Part shown: positions 34,028 to 42,374 of the stretch, in pieces
How positions within the stretch are numbered: the first letter of the stretch is position 1
Layout: each line of letters begins with the position of its first letter
Origin: Emticicia sp.
GTDB taxonomy: Bacteria > Bacteroidota > Bacteroidia > Cytophagales > Spirosomataceae
Assembly: GCA_017495105.1 (NCBI GenBank)
Contig: JAFEIL010000036.1
Coordinates: 1-44,379, forward strand
Length of the DNA: 44,379 nucleotides
Reading direction: 5' to 3'
Notes under the pieces: model-generated
The model's input: only the letters and a program-made list of their open reading frames with translations
Database searches by the model: none
What the model was told of the DNA's origin: nothing
Program-made: the position numbers and the translations under genes

Positions 34028-34657
34028 ATGGATTATAACATTTTACAGAAGATAATAGGTGATTTAGAAAGTTTTGAAACTGAACAGAATTCAACGAATA
34101 TTTCGATGGAAGATTTTGTGGGATTTCTGAATAAAAAATATTTAGAGAGAATATTGACTCCGCAACCAGTTGAAGTACCTGCTAAAAATAATATTGGGCA
34201 ATTAGTAGCTTTTATGTATAGATATGCCAAAGGCTACATAAAAAAGGCTTTAGAAGAATCTACAATCTTGACTTTAGATGATTTTGGCTATTTAGCGGCC
34301 GTTTGGCAGTACGGAAATTTAACCAAAACGCAAGTCATCGAAAAGAATATTCATGAGAAAAATACGGGTATGGAAATCATCAAAAGGCTGATAAATAATC
34401 AATTACTCGAACAGTATGATGACGAGCAGGATAAAAGGAGCAAACGCTTGAAAATTACACCGCTCGGGCAAGCAGAGTTTTTCAAGTCTATTGATGGAAT
34501 GCAAAAAGTAAGCAAGATTATTTCTGGAAAATTGAGTGATGTTGAGAGACTGCAACTTTTTTATTTACTCAACAAACTACATGATTTCCACAATCCGATT
34601 TTCTTGAACGAAAAAGAAACAAGTGTCGATAAACTTTTAGAAAAGTATTTTGATTAA
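34028..34657 (+). CDS. MarR-family winged-helix transcriptional regulator
   Basis: The 209-residue protein has a central winged helix of MarR type (about 82-160): LTLDDFGYLAAVWQYGNLTKTQVIEKN, then the recognition-helix region HEKNTGMEIIKRLINNQLLEQY, and the wing DDEQDKRSKRLKITPLGQAEFFK with the family's Asp-x-Arg (DKRSKR). The N-terminal about 75 residues and the C-terminal helix would form the dimer interface. The frame extends to a GTG at 34004, but I choose ATG 34028. The gene is divergent from a TonB-dependent receptor, so the likely role is local control of that receptor in response to a ligand or stress; this is inferred from gene order. It is convergent with ftsZ, whose stop is 15 bp away. 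Confidence 0.85.
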   Translation: MDYNILQKIIGDLESFETEQNSTNISMEDFVGFLNKKYLERILTPQPVEVPAKNNIGQLVAFMYRYAKGYIKKALEESTILTLDDFGYLAAVWQYGNLTKTQVIEKNIHEKNTGMEIIKRLINNQLLEQYDDEQDKRSKRLKITPLGQAEFFKSIDGMQKVSKIISGKLSDVERLQLFYLLNKLHDFHNPIFLNEKETSVDKLLEKYFD

Positions 34658-34671
34658 ATATTGAGCAAAAA

Positions 34672-36042
34672 TTATCTTACAGTTTCCATCATGGCGAGTA
34701 ATTGGTCTAATTCATATTCTAAGACACGACCATTTTGCCTGAGCTTTTTAATATCCTGCAATTCTACACCATTACGCACATAAGTTGGCGTTGTATTTAA
34801 AGCTGGATTACGATAACCTTCACGCATAAATCGCTGAATCATTGCCTTGATTTGCTCAGTTGTATCTTTCTGGTCAACTTTTGGCTCATTGATTTCGGCA
34901 TAAGTTGTAGTTTCTTCAATTGGGTTTTGTGCATTGCTTGTATTTATAACCGTTGCTCCAACCGAAGCTGTAGGTTGTGGCACAGATGCCATCATAGTAG
35001 CAGCTATAACAGTTTGTTTTACTTTTTCAACAACTGGTTCAGGTAATGGTTCTGGTTCTATAAGGTCAAAACCTGCTGCCACAATTGTTACACGCACTTT
35101 CTTGCCTAAATTACTATCTGTAGCAAAACCGTGTTTGAATAAACTTGCCTTGCTTTGAATCTGACTTTCAACAAACTTTGTCACCAAAGTTTGATCAGAA
35201 AGTTTGATTTTATGCTCCGGACTATAAGCAATACTTAATAAAACCCTTTGAGCACCGCTAATATCGTTGCTTTCAAGCAATGGCGAAGATAAAGCCAATT
35301 TGATAGCTTCTTCAACTCTTTTTTCGCCTTCGGCTTCAGCTGTTCCCATCACGGCTTGTCCGGCACCGCCCAACACCTTCTTTACATCGGCAAAGTCAAG
35401 ATTGATGATACCAGTACGAGTAATTAGTTCCGCAATACTTTTTACACCATTGGCCAATACATCATCAGCTTTCGCATAAGCCTCTTCGATGTCCATATCA
35501 CCAAATTGTTCTTCCAAACGTTCATTCTTGATAATAAGAACTGTATCGCAGTTTTTCTTTAATTCTTCAATACCGATTCTTGCTTGGATAATCTTATCGC
35601 CTCCTTCAAACGGGAACGGGTCTGTTACGACCGCAATCGTCAAAAGGTTCATTTCTTTAGCTATTTTAGCAATTACGGGTGCTGCACCAGTGCCCGTTCC
35701 ACCACCCATACCAGCCGTAATGAATACCATTTCGGTTGGTTCTTTGAGTAATTCTCGGATTGCTTTTTCGCTTTCTTCGGCTGCTTTTTTACCCATTGTT
35801 GGTTCGGTGCCAGCACCTAATCCTTTGGTAAGTTCAACCCCAATTTGTAGTCGTTTTATTTCTGGAGAGGCGGATTCAAGGGCTTGTTGGTCAGTATTAC
35901 AAATTACTAGACCAATGTCATTAACGCCCATATTGTGCATGTGCTTAACGGCGTTACAGCCAGCACCACCCACACCTATTACTTTAATTATGTTTCTGAA
36001 TTTGTTCTTTGGGACAAGTTCGTAGTCTGGTTCTTCTGACAT
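34672..36042 (-). CDS. ftsZ: Cell division GTPase FtsZ
   Basis: FtsZ forms the tubulin-like ring that organises septum synthesis. The 456-residue product has the GTP-binding segments IGVGGAGCNAV (residues about 22-32) and GGGTGTG (113-119), and the T7 synergy loop LDFADVKKVL (NLDFAD). The variable linker (about 320-430) is rich in Val, Pro, Glu and Thr. The end (DIKKLRQNGRVLEYELDQLLAMMETVR region) carries no classical DxPxFLR peptide, as seen in some Bacteroidota, so the FtsA/ZipA-contact tail differs. It lies 123 bp after ftsA at the end of a minus-strand cluster. There is no clear terminator between ftsZ and the convergent MarR-like gene 15 bp away. Confidence 0.97.
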   Translation of the reverse strand: MSEEPDYELVPKNKFRNIIKVIGVGGAGCNAVKHMHNMGVNDIGLVICNTDQQALESASPEIKRLQIGVELTKGLGAGTEPTMGKKAAEESEKAIRELLKEPTEMVFITAGMGGGTGTGAAPVIAKIAKEMNLLTIAVVTDPFPFEGGDKIIQARIGIEELKKNCDTVLIIKNERLEEQFGDMDIEEAYAKADDVLANGVKSIAELITRTGIINLDFADVKKVLGGAGQAVMGTAEAEGEKRVEEAIKLALSSPLLESNDISGAQRVLLSIAYSPEHKIKLSDQTLVTKFVESQIQSKASLFKHGFATDSNLGKKVRVTIVAAGFDLIEPEPLPEPVVEKVKQTVIAATMMASVPQPTASVGATVINTSNAQNPIEETTTYAEINEPKVDQKDTTEQIKAMIQRFMREGYRNPALNTTPTYVRNGVELQDIKKLRQNGRVLEYELDQLLAMMETVR

Positions 36043-36165
36043 CGTAATAAACTTTTATAGATTAGGAAAAGCTGTTTTTCTTTTTTTACTTAAAAATTTT
36101 GATAAAGGCGAAGTCTCATCAAAAAATTTCAAATTATTTCAAATATAATAAATATATCTGAAAAA

Positions 36166-37584
36166 CTATAAGTATCCATTGTCGTCGCCAAAATCTGATT
36201 TAGGAGTTTGCACTTGACGTTTTAGCCAACTGAGCAACCCTCCGCTCTGTTGAGGCTCTTCTTGGGGAGCTGGTGGCTCAACTTCTTTATGACGACCAAC
36301 ATTACGTGTTTCAAATCCGTTTATTGGGTTGGGCGGCAATTGGCTCTTTGGAATTTCTCCCCAAATTACCTCTTGAGGTACTCGCTCATCTAAAGGTAAA
36401 AACCCAGATAATACCAAGCCGACAACAGTAGCATATTTTGGGTCAATAATTTTACTCAAAGAGCTTTCACCGATATTCCGAACGTTGTTTCCAACCCTAA
36501 TATTCATACCGTTAGTTACTTGGTCGAAAACATCTTTTATCATTCTGATATTGGCTGTTCCACCCGTCAGAACAACGCCATTAATGAGTTGTCCTTCGTA
36601 GCCGGAGTGCATAATTTCGGCCATTGCCATTGCTGCAATTTCTTTTAGACGCTCTTCTATGATAATACTTACGTTTTTTGCAACAATTTCTTTATCGGGT
36701 AAACCTTCAACTCCAGGGATTTTGATAATGTCATTTTTCCCTACTTCATCGGGTGGAACATCACCCATGATGAGTTTGAGCTTTTCAGCGTGGTCGGGTA
36801 AAATTTGGAATGCTTTTACAAGGTCATTTGTGATGCTTTTCCCCGCGAAAGGAATTACCGAAATATGGCGTAAACCATTTTCGTGAAAAATTGCCACTTC
36901 GGTCGTATCACCACCGATGTTTACAACTGCAACACCGAGTTTTTTATCTATTTCGATTAAAACCGACATTGCATCGGCCAAAGGAGAGAATAAAGTATGA
37001 ACTATCTTTAACGGTATAAAACGCTTATTATCTTGAATCTTTACGCCAACGCTCTCGATGGTTTGTTGGAGTGCAATATGTGGGTCGTTTGGTGTTGAAA
37101 TCAAAAAGAAGTTTCCACCGAGTGTTACACCGAAACGTCCGATTGGATTTTCTGGTACCAAGGCACGGTCAATGATAAACTCCTGCGGGAAAGTATGAAT
37201 AATGAGGTTTCCAGCAGTAGGGCGAAACGATTTACGAATATCAACCGCCAATTTTTCGATTTCTTCTTTGCGAATCGTCGTGCGGCTATCGTTACGAGTT
37301 AAGAAGTTTTGGTGGCTTCTTCCCTCAACATATTCGCCTGAAATATTAACAATTACATTTTGAATATTGATGTCGGCTTTGTCGGATAATTTGGTAAGGA
37401 TACGGTCAATATCAAGAGCCGTAAATTCTAAGTTTACAACCGTTCCATTAGATACACGCCCCTTTTGGGTAGGTTCTTCAACCATATCAAGAATTTTTAC
37501 TTTCCCGATAGAGTCCATTATCCCTGCCACTGCACAAATTTTTGTGCTACCAATATCAATGCCTACTATTACACCTTTATTCAT
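36166..37584 (-). CDS. ftsA: Cell division protein FtsA
   Basis: FtsA is the actin-like protein that tethers FtsZ to the membrane. From the ATG at 37584 the 472-residue product starts MNKGVIVGIDIGSTKICAVAG, containing phosphate loop 1 of the actin/Hsp70 fold. It continues with the FtsA-specific SHS2 (1C) domain (about 85-165), then NIGGDTTEVAIF and GVVLTGGTANI (ATPase motifs). The last part, SGGLLSWLKRQVQ, is an amphipathic membrane-targeting helix, followed by a short extension. The frame is open to 37635, but the nearer ATG gives the standard start. It lies 56 bp after ftsQ and 123 bp before ftsZ. Confidence 0.96.
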   Translation of the reverse strand: MNKGVIVGIDIGSTKICAVAGIMDSIGKVKILDMVEEPTQKGRVSNGTVVNLEFTALDIDRILTKLSDKADINIQNVIVNISGEYVEGRSHQNFLTRNDSRTTIRKEEIEKLAVDIRKSFRPTAGNLIIHTFPQEFIIDRALVPENPIGRFGVTLGGNFFLISTPNDPHIALQQTIESVGVKIQDNKRFIPLKIVHTLFSPLADAMSVLIEIDKKLGVAVVNIGGDTTEVAIFHENGLRHISVIPFAGKSITNDLVKAFQILPDHAEKLKLIMGDVPPDEVGKNDIIKIPGVEGLPDKEIVAKNVSIIIEERLKEIAAMAMAEIMHSGYEGQLINGVVLTGGTANIRMIKDVFDQVTNGMNIRVGNNVRNIGESSLSKIIDPKYATVVGLVLSGFLPLDERVPQEVIWGEIPKSQLPPNPINGFETRNVGRHKEVEPPAPQEEPQQSGGLLSWLKRQVQTPKSDFGDDNGYL

Positions 37585-37640
37585 TCTTGTATTATTTATA
37601 AGGCTTTTAGTCCGAAAGGGGTGGCTAAAAGTCACAGCTT

Positions 37641-38408
37641 TTATTTACAAACAATTTGCCCGTCATATTTCACACTCACCGACGAAAAACCATCCCAACC
37701 CTTAACAGGTAGAATTTGGTTATAAAATATCTTTAATCTATTTAATCTGTTTTCAATATTTGTTGGTTCGCCAAACTCAATAATATGGTTACCAACCAAC
37801 GGAACGACATTAATATCTCCGTTTGCATCAATGTCAAGTTGAGTGAATTGAGCCTTCAAAAAAGAATCCTCGTTAATAAAACTTATAAATTGTAGATTCT
37901 TTTCCTGACGCTTAGATTTTAAGTTTGACAAATTTCGGAAATATTCGCCCGAAAGTAATAAAATTCTTGCGGAATATTGGTCGGAGAGTGGAAAAAAACT
38001 TCCGTCGGCATCTACATATACATCATCACGGCCATCGGACATCAGAATTCGAGCAATCGGAATGTGTTGTTCGATGTCAACATTAAGCGTTCCTTCTACT
38101 CCACGGAACACCTGACAGCTTTTAATTTGTCGATTACTCAATACACGTTGCTCAATTTCTTGCAGGTCGATTTTCTCATAAAGCTTACCAATTAGTTGGT
38201 CGCTTCCATATTTTGTAACAAGTGATTCGACGTCTTGTTTGTTTATAAAAAACTGTTTGTCGGCATTTTTAATGTTGATTTCAATATTCTTACAACGATT
38301 TGAAGAAAAACTGTCAGTCGAAAAGGCAATCAAAACCACAATAGCACAAACGGCTATTACTCCTAATAGCACTTTGCCAATTTTACTGAAGTTAGTATTA
38401 CGAAACAT
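37641..38408 (-). CDS. ftsQ: Cell division protein FtsQ (DivIB)
   Basis: The 255-residue protein has a short cytoplasmic tail, one membrane helix (about 12-32: LLGVIAVCAIVVLIAFS), and a periplasmic POTRA-like domain (about 38-110: CKNIEINIKNADKQFFINKQDVESLV). A beta region, the FtsQ domain, follows (about 115-250: NRQIKSCQVFRGVEGTLNVDIEQHIPIARIL). Such proteins link FtsA/FtsZ to the septal wall enzymes. The position directly before ftsA is canonical. The ATG at 38408 is followed by a basic tail. Upstream, a 142-bp gap separates it from the ATE-like gene; that gap holds a GC-rich repeat copy. In most relatives murC would stand here. Confidence 0.9.
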   Translation of the reverse strand: MFRNTNFSKIGKVLLGVIAVCAIVVLIAFSTDSFSSNRCKNIEINIKNADKQFFINKQDVESLVTKYGSDQLIGKLYEKIDLQEIEQRVLSNRQIKSCQVFRGVEGTLNVDIEQHIPIARILMSDGRDDVYVDADGSFFPLSDQYSARILLLSGEYFRNLSNLKSKRQEKNLQFISFINEDSFLKAQFTQLDIDANGDINVVPLVGNHIIEFGEPTNIENRLNRLKIFYNQILPVKGWDGFSSVSVKYDGQIVCK

Positions 38409-38476
38409 TTTTATAGGTATTAGGAAAATTTTTTACTTGTGAACTTGTTTCTCTTTATTGGGAAACAGGAAAGTTT

Positions 38477-38492
38477 CGGGGCCGCCCGTGCG
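38477..38492. repeat. GC-rich 16-bp repeat, copy 2
   Basis: CGGGGCCGCCCGTGCG differs by one base from the copy at 9682-9697. It lies between ftsQ and the ATE-like gene. Confidence 0.5.
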
Positions 38493-38550
38493 GTAATTGG
38501 CATATATTTTATTAAGCTAGAATTGAAAACCATTAACAAATAACTAATCA

Positions 38551-39333
38551 CTAACCTATAATTTGCTTCAAAAATTCATTCTGATTATCCAGTGTTTTGA
38601 ACTCGTCAGCAATTTTAGGTTCCAAATCGTTTTTACAAAGATTTTTTAGATGTTCAATGTTTTGATTCCAACGATAACCATCAAAATAAGCCAAACCTTT
38701 GTGATCTCTGATTTTATACAAAGCCGATGATTTATAGGCGGTTCCGAGATAAACATATTTTAGGTGATTTTCCTTTCCCCACTTAATTACTCGCCACATA
38801 AGCCATTTTCCAAGTGAATGGCTTCTCATATATTCAGTATCAAAAAAAGCAAACCAGTAATGCAATATATCGCCTTCAAGAACAACAAACACAAAACCGA
38901 TTAGTTTGTCGTTAATGCTAAATCTGAAGATGTGAGTACCTATTTCTCTCGACAAAATATATTGCCAACGCTCCATGCTCATATTATCATCGCCTATGCG
39001 TTGCGAAATGTATTCTTGACTAAGACTTACGAAATCGGCCGCATTTAAGTTGAAATCTTCTTTTCGAATTACTTCTAACTGAATATTGAGCGGCTCAACT
39101 AAACGATTTACACGGCGATTTTCTGATGTATCTTCAAATCTATCGAGTTCAACTCTTAAACTACGAGCTAAGTAAAAAGTATCTCCTTCGATGCTCAAAT
39201 TTCCGGTATAAGGGAGAAAACCTTTTTCGTATATTTCAGACAATTCGCTTTGTGATTCTTTCAAGCAATAAATCGCATAATCGAATGTATATGTCGAATA
39301 ATCTACTTTATTTTCAGAAAAAAAAATCTTCAT
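38551..39333 (-). CDS. Arginyl-tRNA-protein transferase-like / GNAT-fold protein
   Basis: The 260-residue protein has no signal peptide. Its second half (about 130-215) resembles the C-terminal domain of ATE aminoacyl-transferases and GNAT folds: FRFSINDKLIGFVFVVLEGDILHYWFAFFDTEYMRSHSLG, then LMWRVIKWGKENHLKYVYLGTAYKSSALYKI. The front half (SLRVELDRFEDTSENRRVNRL) matches the ATE pattern where NRRV precedes the core. ATE enzymes attach an amino acid from aminoacyl-tRNA to N-termini for degradation; GNAT relatives acylate other targets. The N-terminal CxxC-type zinc cysteines of classic ATE are absent (only one Cys), so function is uncertain. It starts 3 bp after murG, so it is co-translated with it, and stands where murC usually is. 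Confidence 0.6.
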   Translation of the reverse strand: MKIFFSENKVDYSTYTFDYAIYCLKESQSELSEIYEKGFLPYTGNLSIEGDTFYLARSLRVELDRFEDTSENRRVNRLVEPLNIQLEVIRKEDFNLNAADFVSLSQEYISQRIGDDNMSMERWQYILSREIGTHIFRFSINDKLIGFVFVVLEGDILHYWFAFFDTEYMRSHSLGKWLMWRVIKWGKENHLKYVYLGTAYKSSALYKIRDHKGLAYFDGYRWNQNIEHLKNLCKNDLEPKIADEFKTLDNQNEFLKQIIG

Positions 39334-39336
39334 GCC

Positions 39337-40434
39337 TTATGTATTAATAATTTTCAAAACCTCAGCGGCAATTTCTTTACCAGCATTTGGCTTGGCCAAT
39401 GTTTTTATGTTTTGGCTCAGTTGCTTCATTTCAGATTTATCATCAGCTAATTTTATGACACTATCAACTAAAATATCGCCCGCTTCAGTATCTTTTACCA
39501 ACCAGGCTGCTTTTACATTTACTAAACTCATGGCGTTTTGAGTTTGATGGTCTTCGGCTGCGGTTGGCAGAGGAACTAAAATAGAAGGCTTTTGAGCTAA
39601 ACAAAGTTCAGAGACCGATAACGCTCCTGCACGAGAGACAACCAAATCGGCAGCGGCATAAGCCAAATCCATTTCGTAAATAAAATCTGAAACAAAAACT
39701 CGTCGTGTTTGAAGCGACTCAACTGCTTGTTTGGCCTTATAAATAAATAACTTGCCAGTTTGCCAAATAACCTGCAAATCATTTGAGATTAAATCATTCA
39801 AACCTGCATAAATAGCCTCGTTAATAGTTCTCGCTCCTTGACTTCCACCGATTACCAAAAGTGTTTTGCGTTCGGGGTCAAGTCCGAAATGCATGAATGC
39901 TTGCTCCCTTTTCGAGGCTGTTTCTAAAATATCTTTTCTTACGGGATTTCCTGTCATTACAATTTTTTCTTTTGGAAAAAACTGCTCCATATTTAGGTAA
40001 GCCACGCAGATTCTTTGAGCTTTCTTAGCTAAAAACTTATTTGTTACGCCTGCAAAAGAGTTTTGCTCTTGAATAAGTGTTGGAACGCCCAAAAAATTGG
40101 CCATTATGAGTGTTGGCCCGCTGGCATAGCCACCAACACCAATCGCAATATCTGGTTTAAAGTCTTTAATAACTCGGTAGGTTTTCCAAAGACTTTTGAT
40201 CAGCTTAAACGGTAAGCCCAAATTGGCAAACATATTGGAGCGATTGATACCCGCAATCGGCAAACCAATGATTTTGTAGCCTGCTTTCGGCACTTTTTCC
40301 ATTTCCATTTTGCCTTCTGCCCCAACAAAAAGAATTTCGTTGGTGGAATCAATGGCTTTTAGCTCATTTGCAATCGCAACTGCCGGATAAATGTGTCCGC
40401 CAGTACCTCCGCCGCTGATTATAATTTTTTTCAT
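39337..40434 (-). CDS. murG: UDP-GlcNAc:lipid I N-acetylglucosaminyltransferase MurG
   Basis: MurG makes lipid II on the inner face of the membrane by adding GlcNAc to lipid I. The 365-residue protein is a GT-B glycosyltransferase with GGGTGGHIYPAVAIA (loop 1), IGVGGYASGPTL, IQEQNSFAGVTN (acceptor site), IGGSQGARTINEA and SRAGALSVSELCLAQKPSILVPLP (UDP-GlcNAc binding). Length is standard. It lies 81 bp after ftsW and ends 3 bp before the ATE-like gene. In the usual order it is followed by murC, which is missing here. Confidence 0.97.
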   Translation of the reverse strand: MKKIIISGGGTGGHIYPAVAIANELKAIDSTNEILFVGAEGKMEMEKVPKAGYKIIGLPIAGINRSNMFANLGLPFKLIKSLWKTYRVIKDFKPDIAIGVGGYASGPTLIMANFLGVPTLIQEQNSFAGVTNKFLAKKAQRICVAYLNMEQFFPKEKIVMTGNPVRKDILETASKREQAFMHFGLDPERKTLLVIGGSQGARTINEAIYAGLNDLISNDLQVIWQTGKLFIYKAKQAVESLQTRRVFVSDFIYEMDLAYAAADLVVSRAGALSVSELCLAQKPSILVPLPTAAEDHQTQNAMSLVNVKAAWLVKDTEAGDILVDSVIKLADDKSEMKQLSQNIKTLAKPNAGKEIAAEVLKIINT

Positions 40435-40515
40435 ACCCTCTCCGCTCCTAAAGAGGAACTTTTATATTTAATTTTAACCAAAAGTGACTTAATTTTTAGA
40501 AACTGAAGCCCAATT

Positions 40516-41694
40516 TTAATCATTTAAAGCCTTTTCGTCATATTCTTCTTTACTTACACTCAGCACAATACCGATAGCCACGGCAGTAAATAAAATAGAT
40601 GTTCCGCCCATACTCATCAATGGTAGCGTTTGACCTGTCACCGGGCCTAAACCAACGTTAATAAACATGTGAATGAATGCCTGAAACACAATGCTAAAAG
40701 TAAGCCCTACGCACAAAAGCCCTCCGAATGCTCGCTGAGTATTGCTTACGTTTTTCAGCCCTCGATATAAAAGCCAAAGATACAAACCCATTACGAAAAT
40801 AGCACCCAACATTCCGTATTCTTCTACTATAATTGCATAGATATAGTCAGAAAAAGCTTCTGGCAAATAGTTTCGTTGGAAACTATTGCCTGGCCCTATA
40901 CCAATTGCTCCACCACGTGCAATAGCAATCATGGCTTGTTCTTTCTGAAAATTATCATCACGGGTAGGATTCCCGATTTCTTTATCTCTATTTATATCAA
41001 TTTTTGCAAAAGCCTCTATCCGCTCAAGTACAACTTGTCCACGACCAAATTCCACCCCCTTTGAGTATAAATAAATACTTATACTCATCACGATAACTAA
41101 TGCTCCAATTACTGAAAAAGCCATTCGGAGTAAATATCTGCTTGGTACTCGACCCATGTACATAATCAAGAAGCAAGTTACACCTAAAATAATAGCTGTC
41201 GAGAAATTAGTAATGGCAAGCAATCCGCATAATAAGCCACACCAAAATATTAAACCCGTGAGAGTTTTTTGAGTATATTCTACATTTTGTCGGCGGGCCA
41301 ACATAGCAGCAAGATTGGTGATAAGCACCAAGCGAACAAAGTCAGAAGATTGAAACGAAATGCCGAAGAGGCTAATCCAGCGTTTTGTGCCCCCAACGGT
41401 TGTTCCGAATAAGTAAGTATAAAGTAACAAAAAAGGCGTAATCCAAAGTAACAACTTTGATATACCAGCATATTTTGTATAATCAATACGGTGTATCACC
41501 CAAATTACAAATAAGCCAAGTAATAAGTGGCCTGTATGTGTAACGAGATAGCTTTCAGTGTTTCCACCTGCTTTTTTATAGGCAAGAGCAGAGCTAGCAC
41601 TATAAACTACCATCATACTAAATACAGATAGAAGAACGATGATGAACCAGATTTGCCAGTCACCCCGTAGTTTGTTTTTCAACCACGTTTCCAT
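40516..41694 (-). CDS. ftsW: Septal peptidoglycan polymerase FtsW
   Basis: FtsW is the SEDS-family lipid II polymerase of the septum. The 392-residue product has about ten membrane segments, beginning DWQIWFIIVLLSVFSMMVVYS, with GGTKRWISLFGISFQSSDFVRLVLI, TNFSTAIILG and LGPVTGQTLPLMSMGGTSIL (the SEDS P-loop region near the C-terminus). FtsW is favoured over RodA because of its position just before murG. The start ATG is 41694. It is the first gene of the minus-strand unit ftsW-murG-X-ftsQ-ftsA-ftsZ; mraY and murD, which normally precede it, are absent here. Confidence 0.94.
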   Translation of the reverse strand: METWLKNKLRGDWQIWFIIVLLSVFSMMVVYSASSALAYKKAGGNTESYLVTHTGHLLLGLFVIWVIHRIDYTKYAGISKLLLWITPFLLLYTYLFGTTVGGTKRWISLFGISFQSSDFVRLVLITNLAAMLARRQNVEYTQKTLTGLIFWCGLLCGLLAITNFSTAIILGVTCFLIMYMGRVPSRYLLRMAFSVIGALVIVMSISIYLYSKGVEFGRGQVVLERIEAFAKIDINRDKEIGNPTRDDNFQKEQAMIAIARGGAIGIGPGNSFQRNYLPEAFSDYIYAIIVEEYGMLGAIFVMGLYLWLLYRGLKNVSNTQRAFGGLLCVGLTFSIVFQAFIHMFINVGLGPVTGQTLPLMSMGGTSILFTAVAIGIVLSVSKEEYDEKALND

Positions 41695-41799
41695 GATTTT
41701 ATTTTGGCGACATATAGCCCCCGATTAAGATTATAAGGAATAAGCACGATTACAGCTTTAAATATTAGGAAAGTATTCATCTAAATTTAAAACTCGTAA

Positions 41800-41807
41800 C
41801 AAATGTA
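41800..41807 (-). promoter_or_regulatory. -7 element TACATTTG for the ftsW operon
   Basis: On the minus strand 41807-41800 reads TACATTTG, matching TAnnTTTG, about 106 bp upstream of ftsW. No -33 TTG stands at the right distance. Confidence 0.35.
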
Positions 41808-41965
41808 AATTATTTCAAAAAGAAAGAAAAGGAAAATTTGAGATTTTTATTTTAGTACTTTCAAACGATATTCCTTTTATAAAGAACCTTGTTTTTTTTA
41901 GTTTTTGCCTAAATTTTATTTGGTTTGACTGTTTAAATTGGTAAATACTTTTAATAAATATTATT

Positions 41966-42001
41966 AAAAAAAGCCTGTATTTTTATCAAATACAGGCTTT
42001 T
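41966..42001. terminator. Terminator of mscL
   Basis: A perfect 13-bp stem AAAGCCTGTATTT/AAATACAGGCTTT with a 5-nt loop is flanked by an A run on the left, which gives a U run on the minus strand. Confidence 0.88.
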
Positions 42002-42017
42002 AGCCAGAAAAAAAATG

Positions 42018-42338
42018 TTATTTTTCTGTTAATCGTGCCTTATTGGCGGCTTTAACAACCAAGAAAATAACCCAAGCTACAATCAAGAATTGAATAACGA
42101 TTTGGATGAAGTTTCCATACATGATGTTTACAGGATAAACGCCTTTTTCGTCTGCCTGCCCTAAATGTAAAGCAAGGGTTTTAAAATCTACGCCAGCAAG
42201 GAAATACCCAACAAAAGGCATAATAATATCATCAACCAATGAAGTTGTAATTTTGCCAAAAGCACCGCCAATAATAACACCAACGGCTAAATCAAGTACG
42301 TTTCCTTGAGTAATAAATGTTTTAAATTCTTTTAACAT
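42018..42338 (-). CDS. mscL: Large-conductance mechanosensitive channel, short form
   Basis: MscL is a pentameric pressure-release channel of the inner membrane. The 106-residue protein has the N-terminal amphipathic helix (MLKEFKTFITQG), TM1 (NVLDLAVGVIIGGAFGKI), a short periplasmic loop (GQADEKGVYPVNIMYG) and TM2 (FIQIVIQFLIVAWVIFLVV), ending KAANKARLTEK. E. coli MscL has 136 residues; here the C-terminal cytoplasmic helix bundle is missing altogether. The stop follows directly, and no helix-like continuation is seen in frame after it. It lies 36 bp downstream of the DUF3078 gene, probably in one unit, and ends at the hairpin 41966-42001. Confidence 0.92.
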   Translation of the reverse strand: MLKEFKTFITQGNVLDLAVGVIIGGAFGKITTSLVDDIIMPFVGYFLAGVDFKTLALHLGQADEKGVYPVNIMYGNFIQIVIQFLIVAWVIFLVVKAANKARLTEK

Positions 42339-42374
42339 TGTTTTAAAAAGATTTAAGTTTGATAAAGTAGATTA

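Larger units (their letters stand above)
41695..42017. other. Gap between mscL and ftsW: promoter region and terminator
   Basis: This 323-bp gap holds the mscL terminator (41966-42001) and a -7-like element for the ftsW unit (41800-41807, minus). No gene is seen. Confidence 0.6.

Noticed and set aside
35489-36025. 178-codon plus-strand reading frame opposite ftsZ
   Set aside because: It is a shadow of the ftsZ codon pattern (Pro/Ser/Thr/Ile-rich) with no family features.
36043-36165. Extra small gene between ftsA and ftsZ
   Set aside because: The 123-bp gap is AT-rich with no credible frame on either strand.
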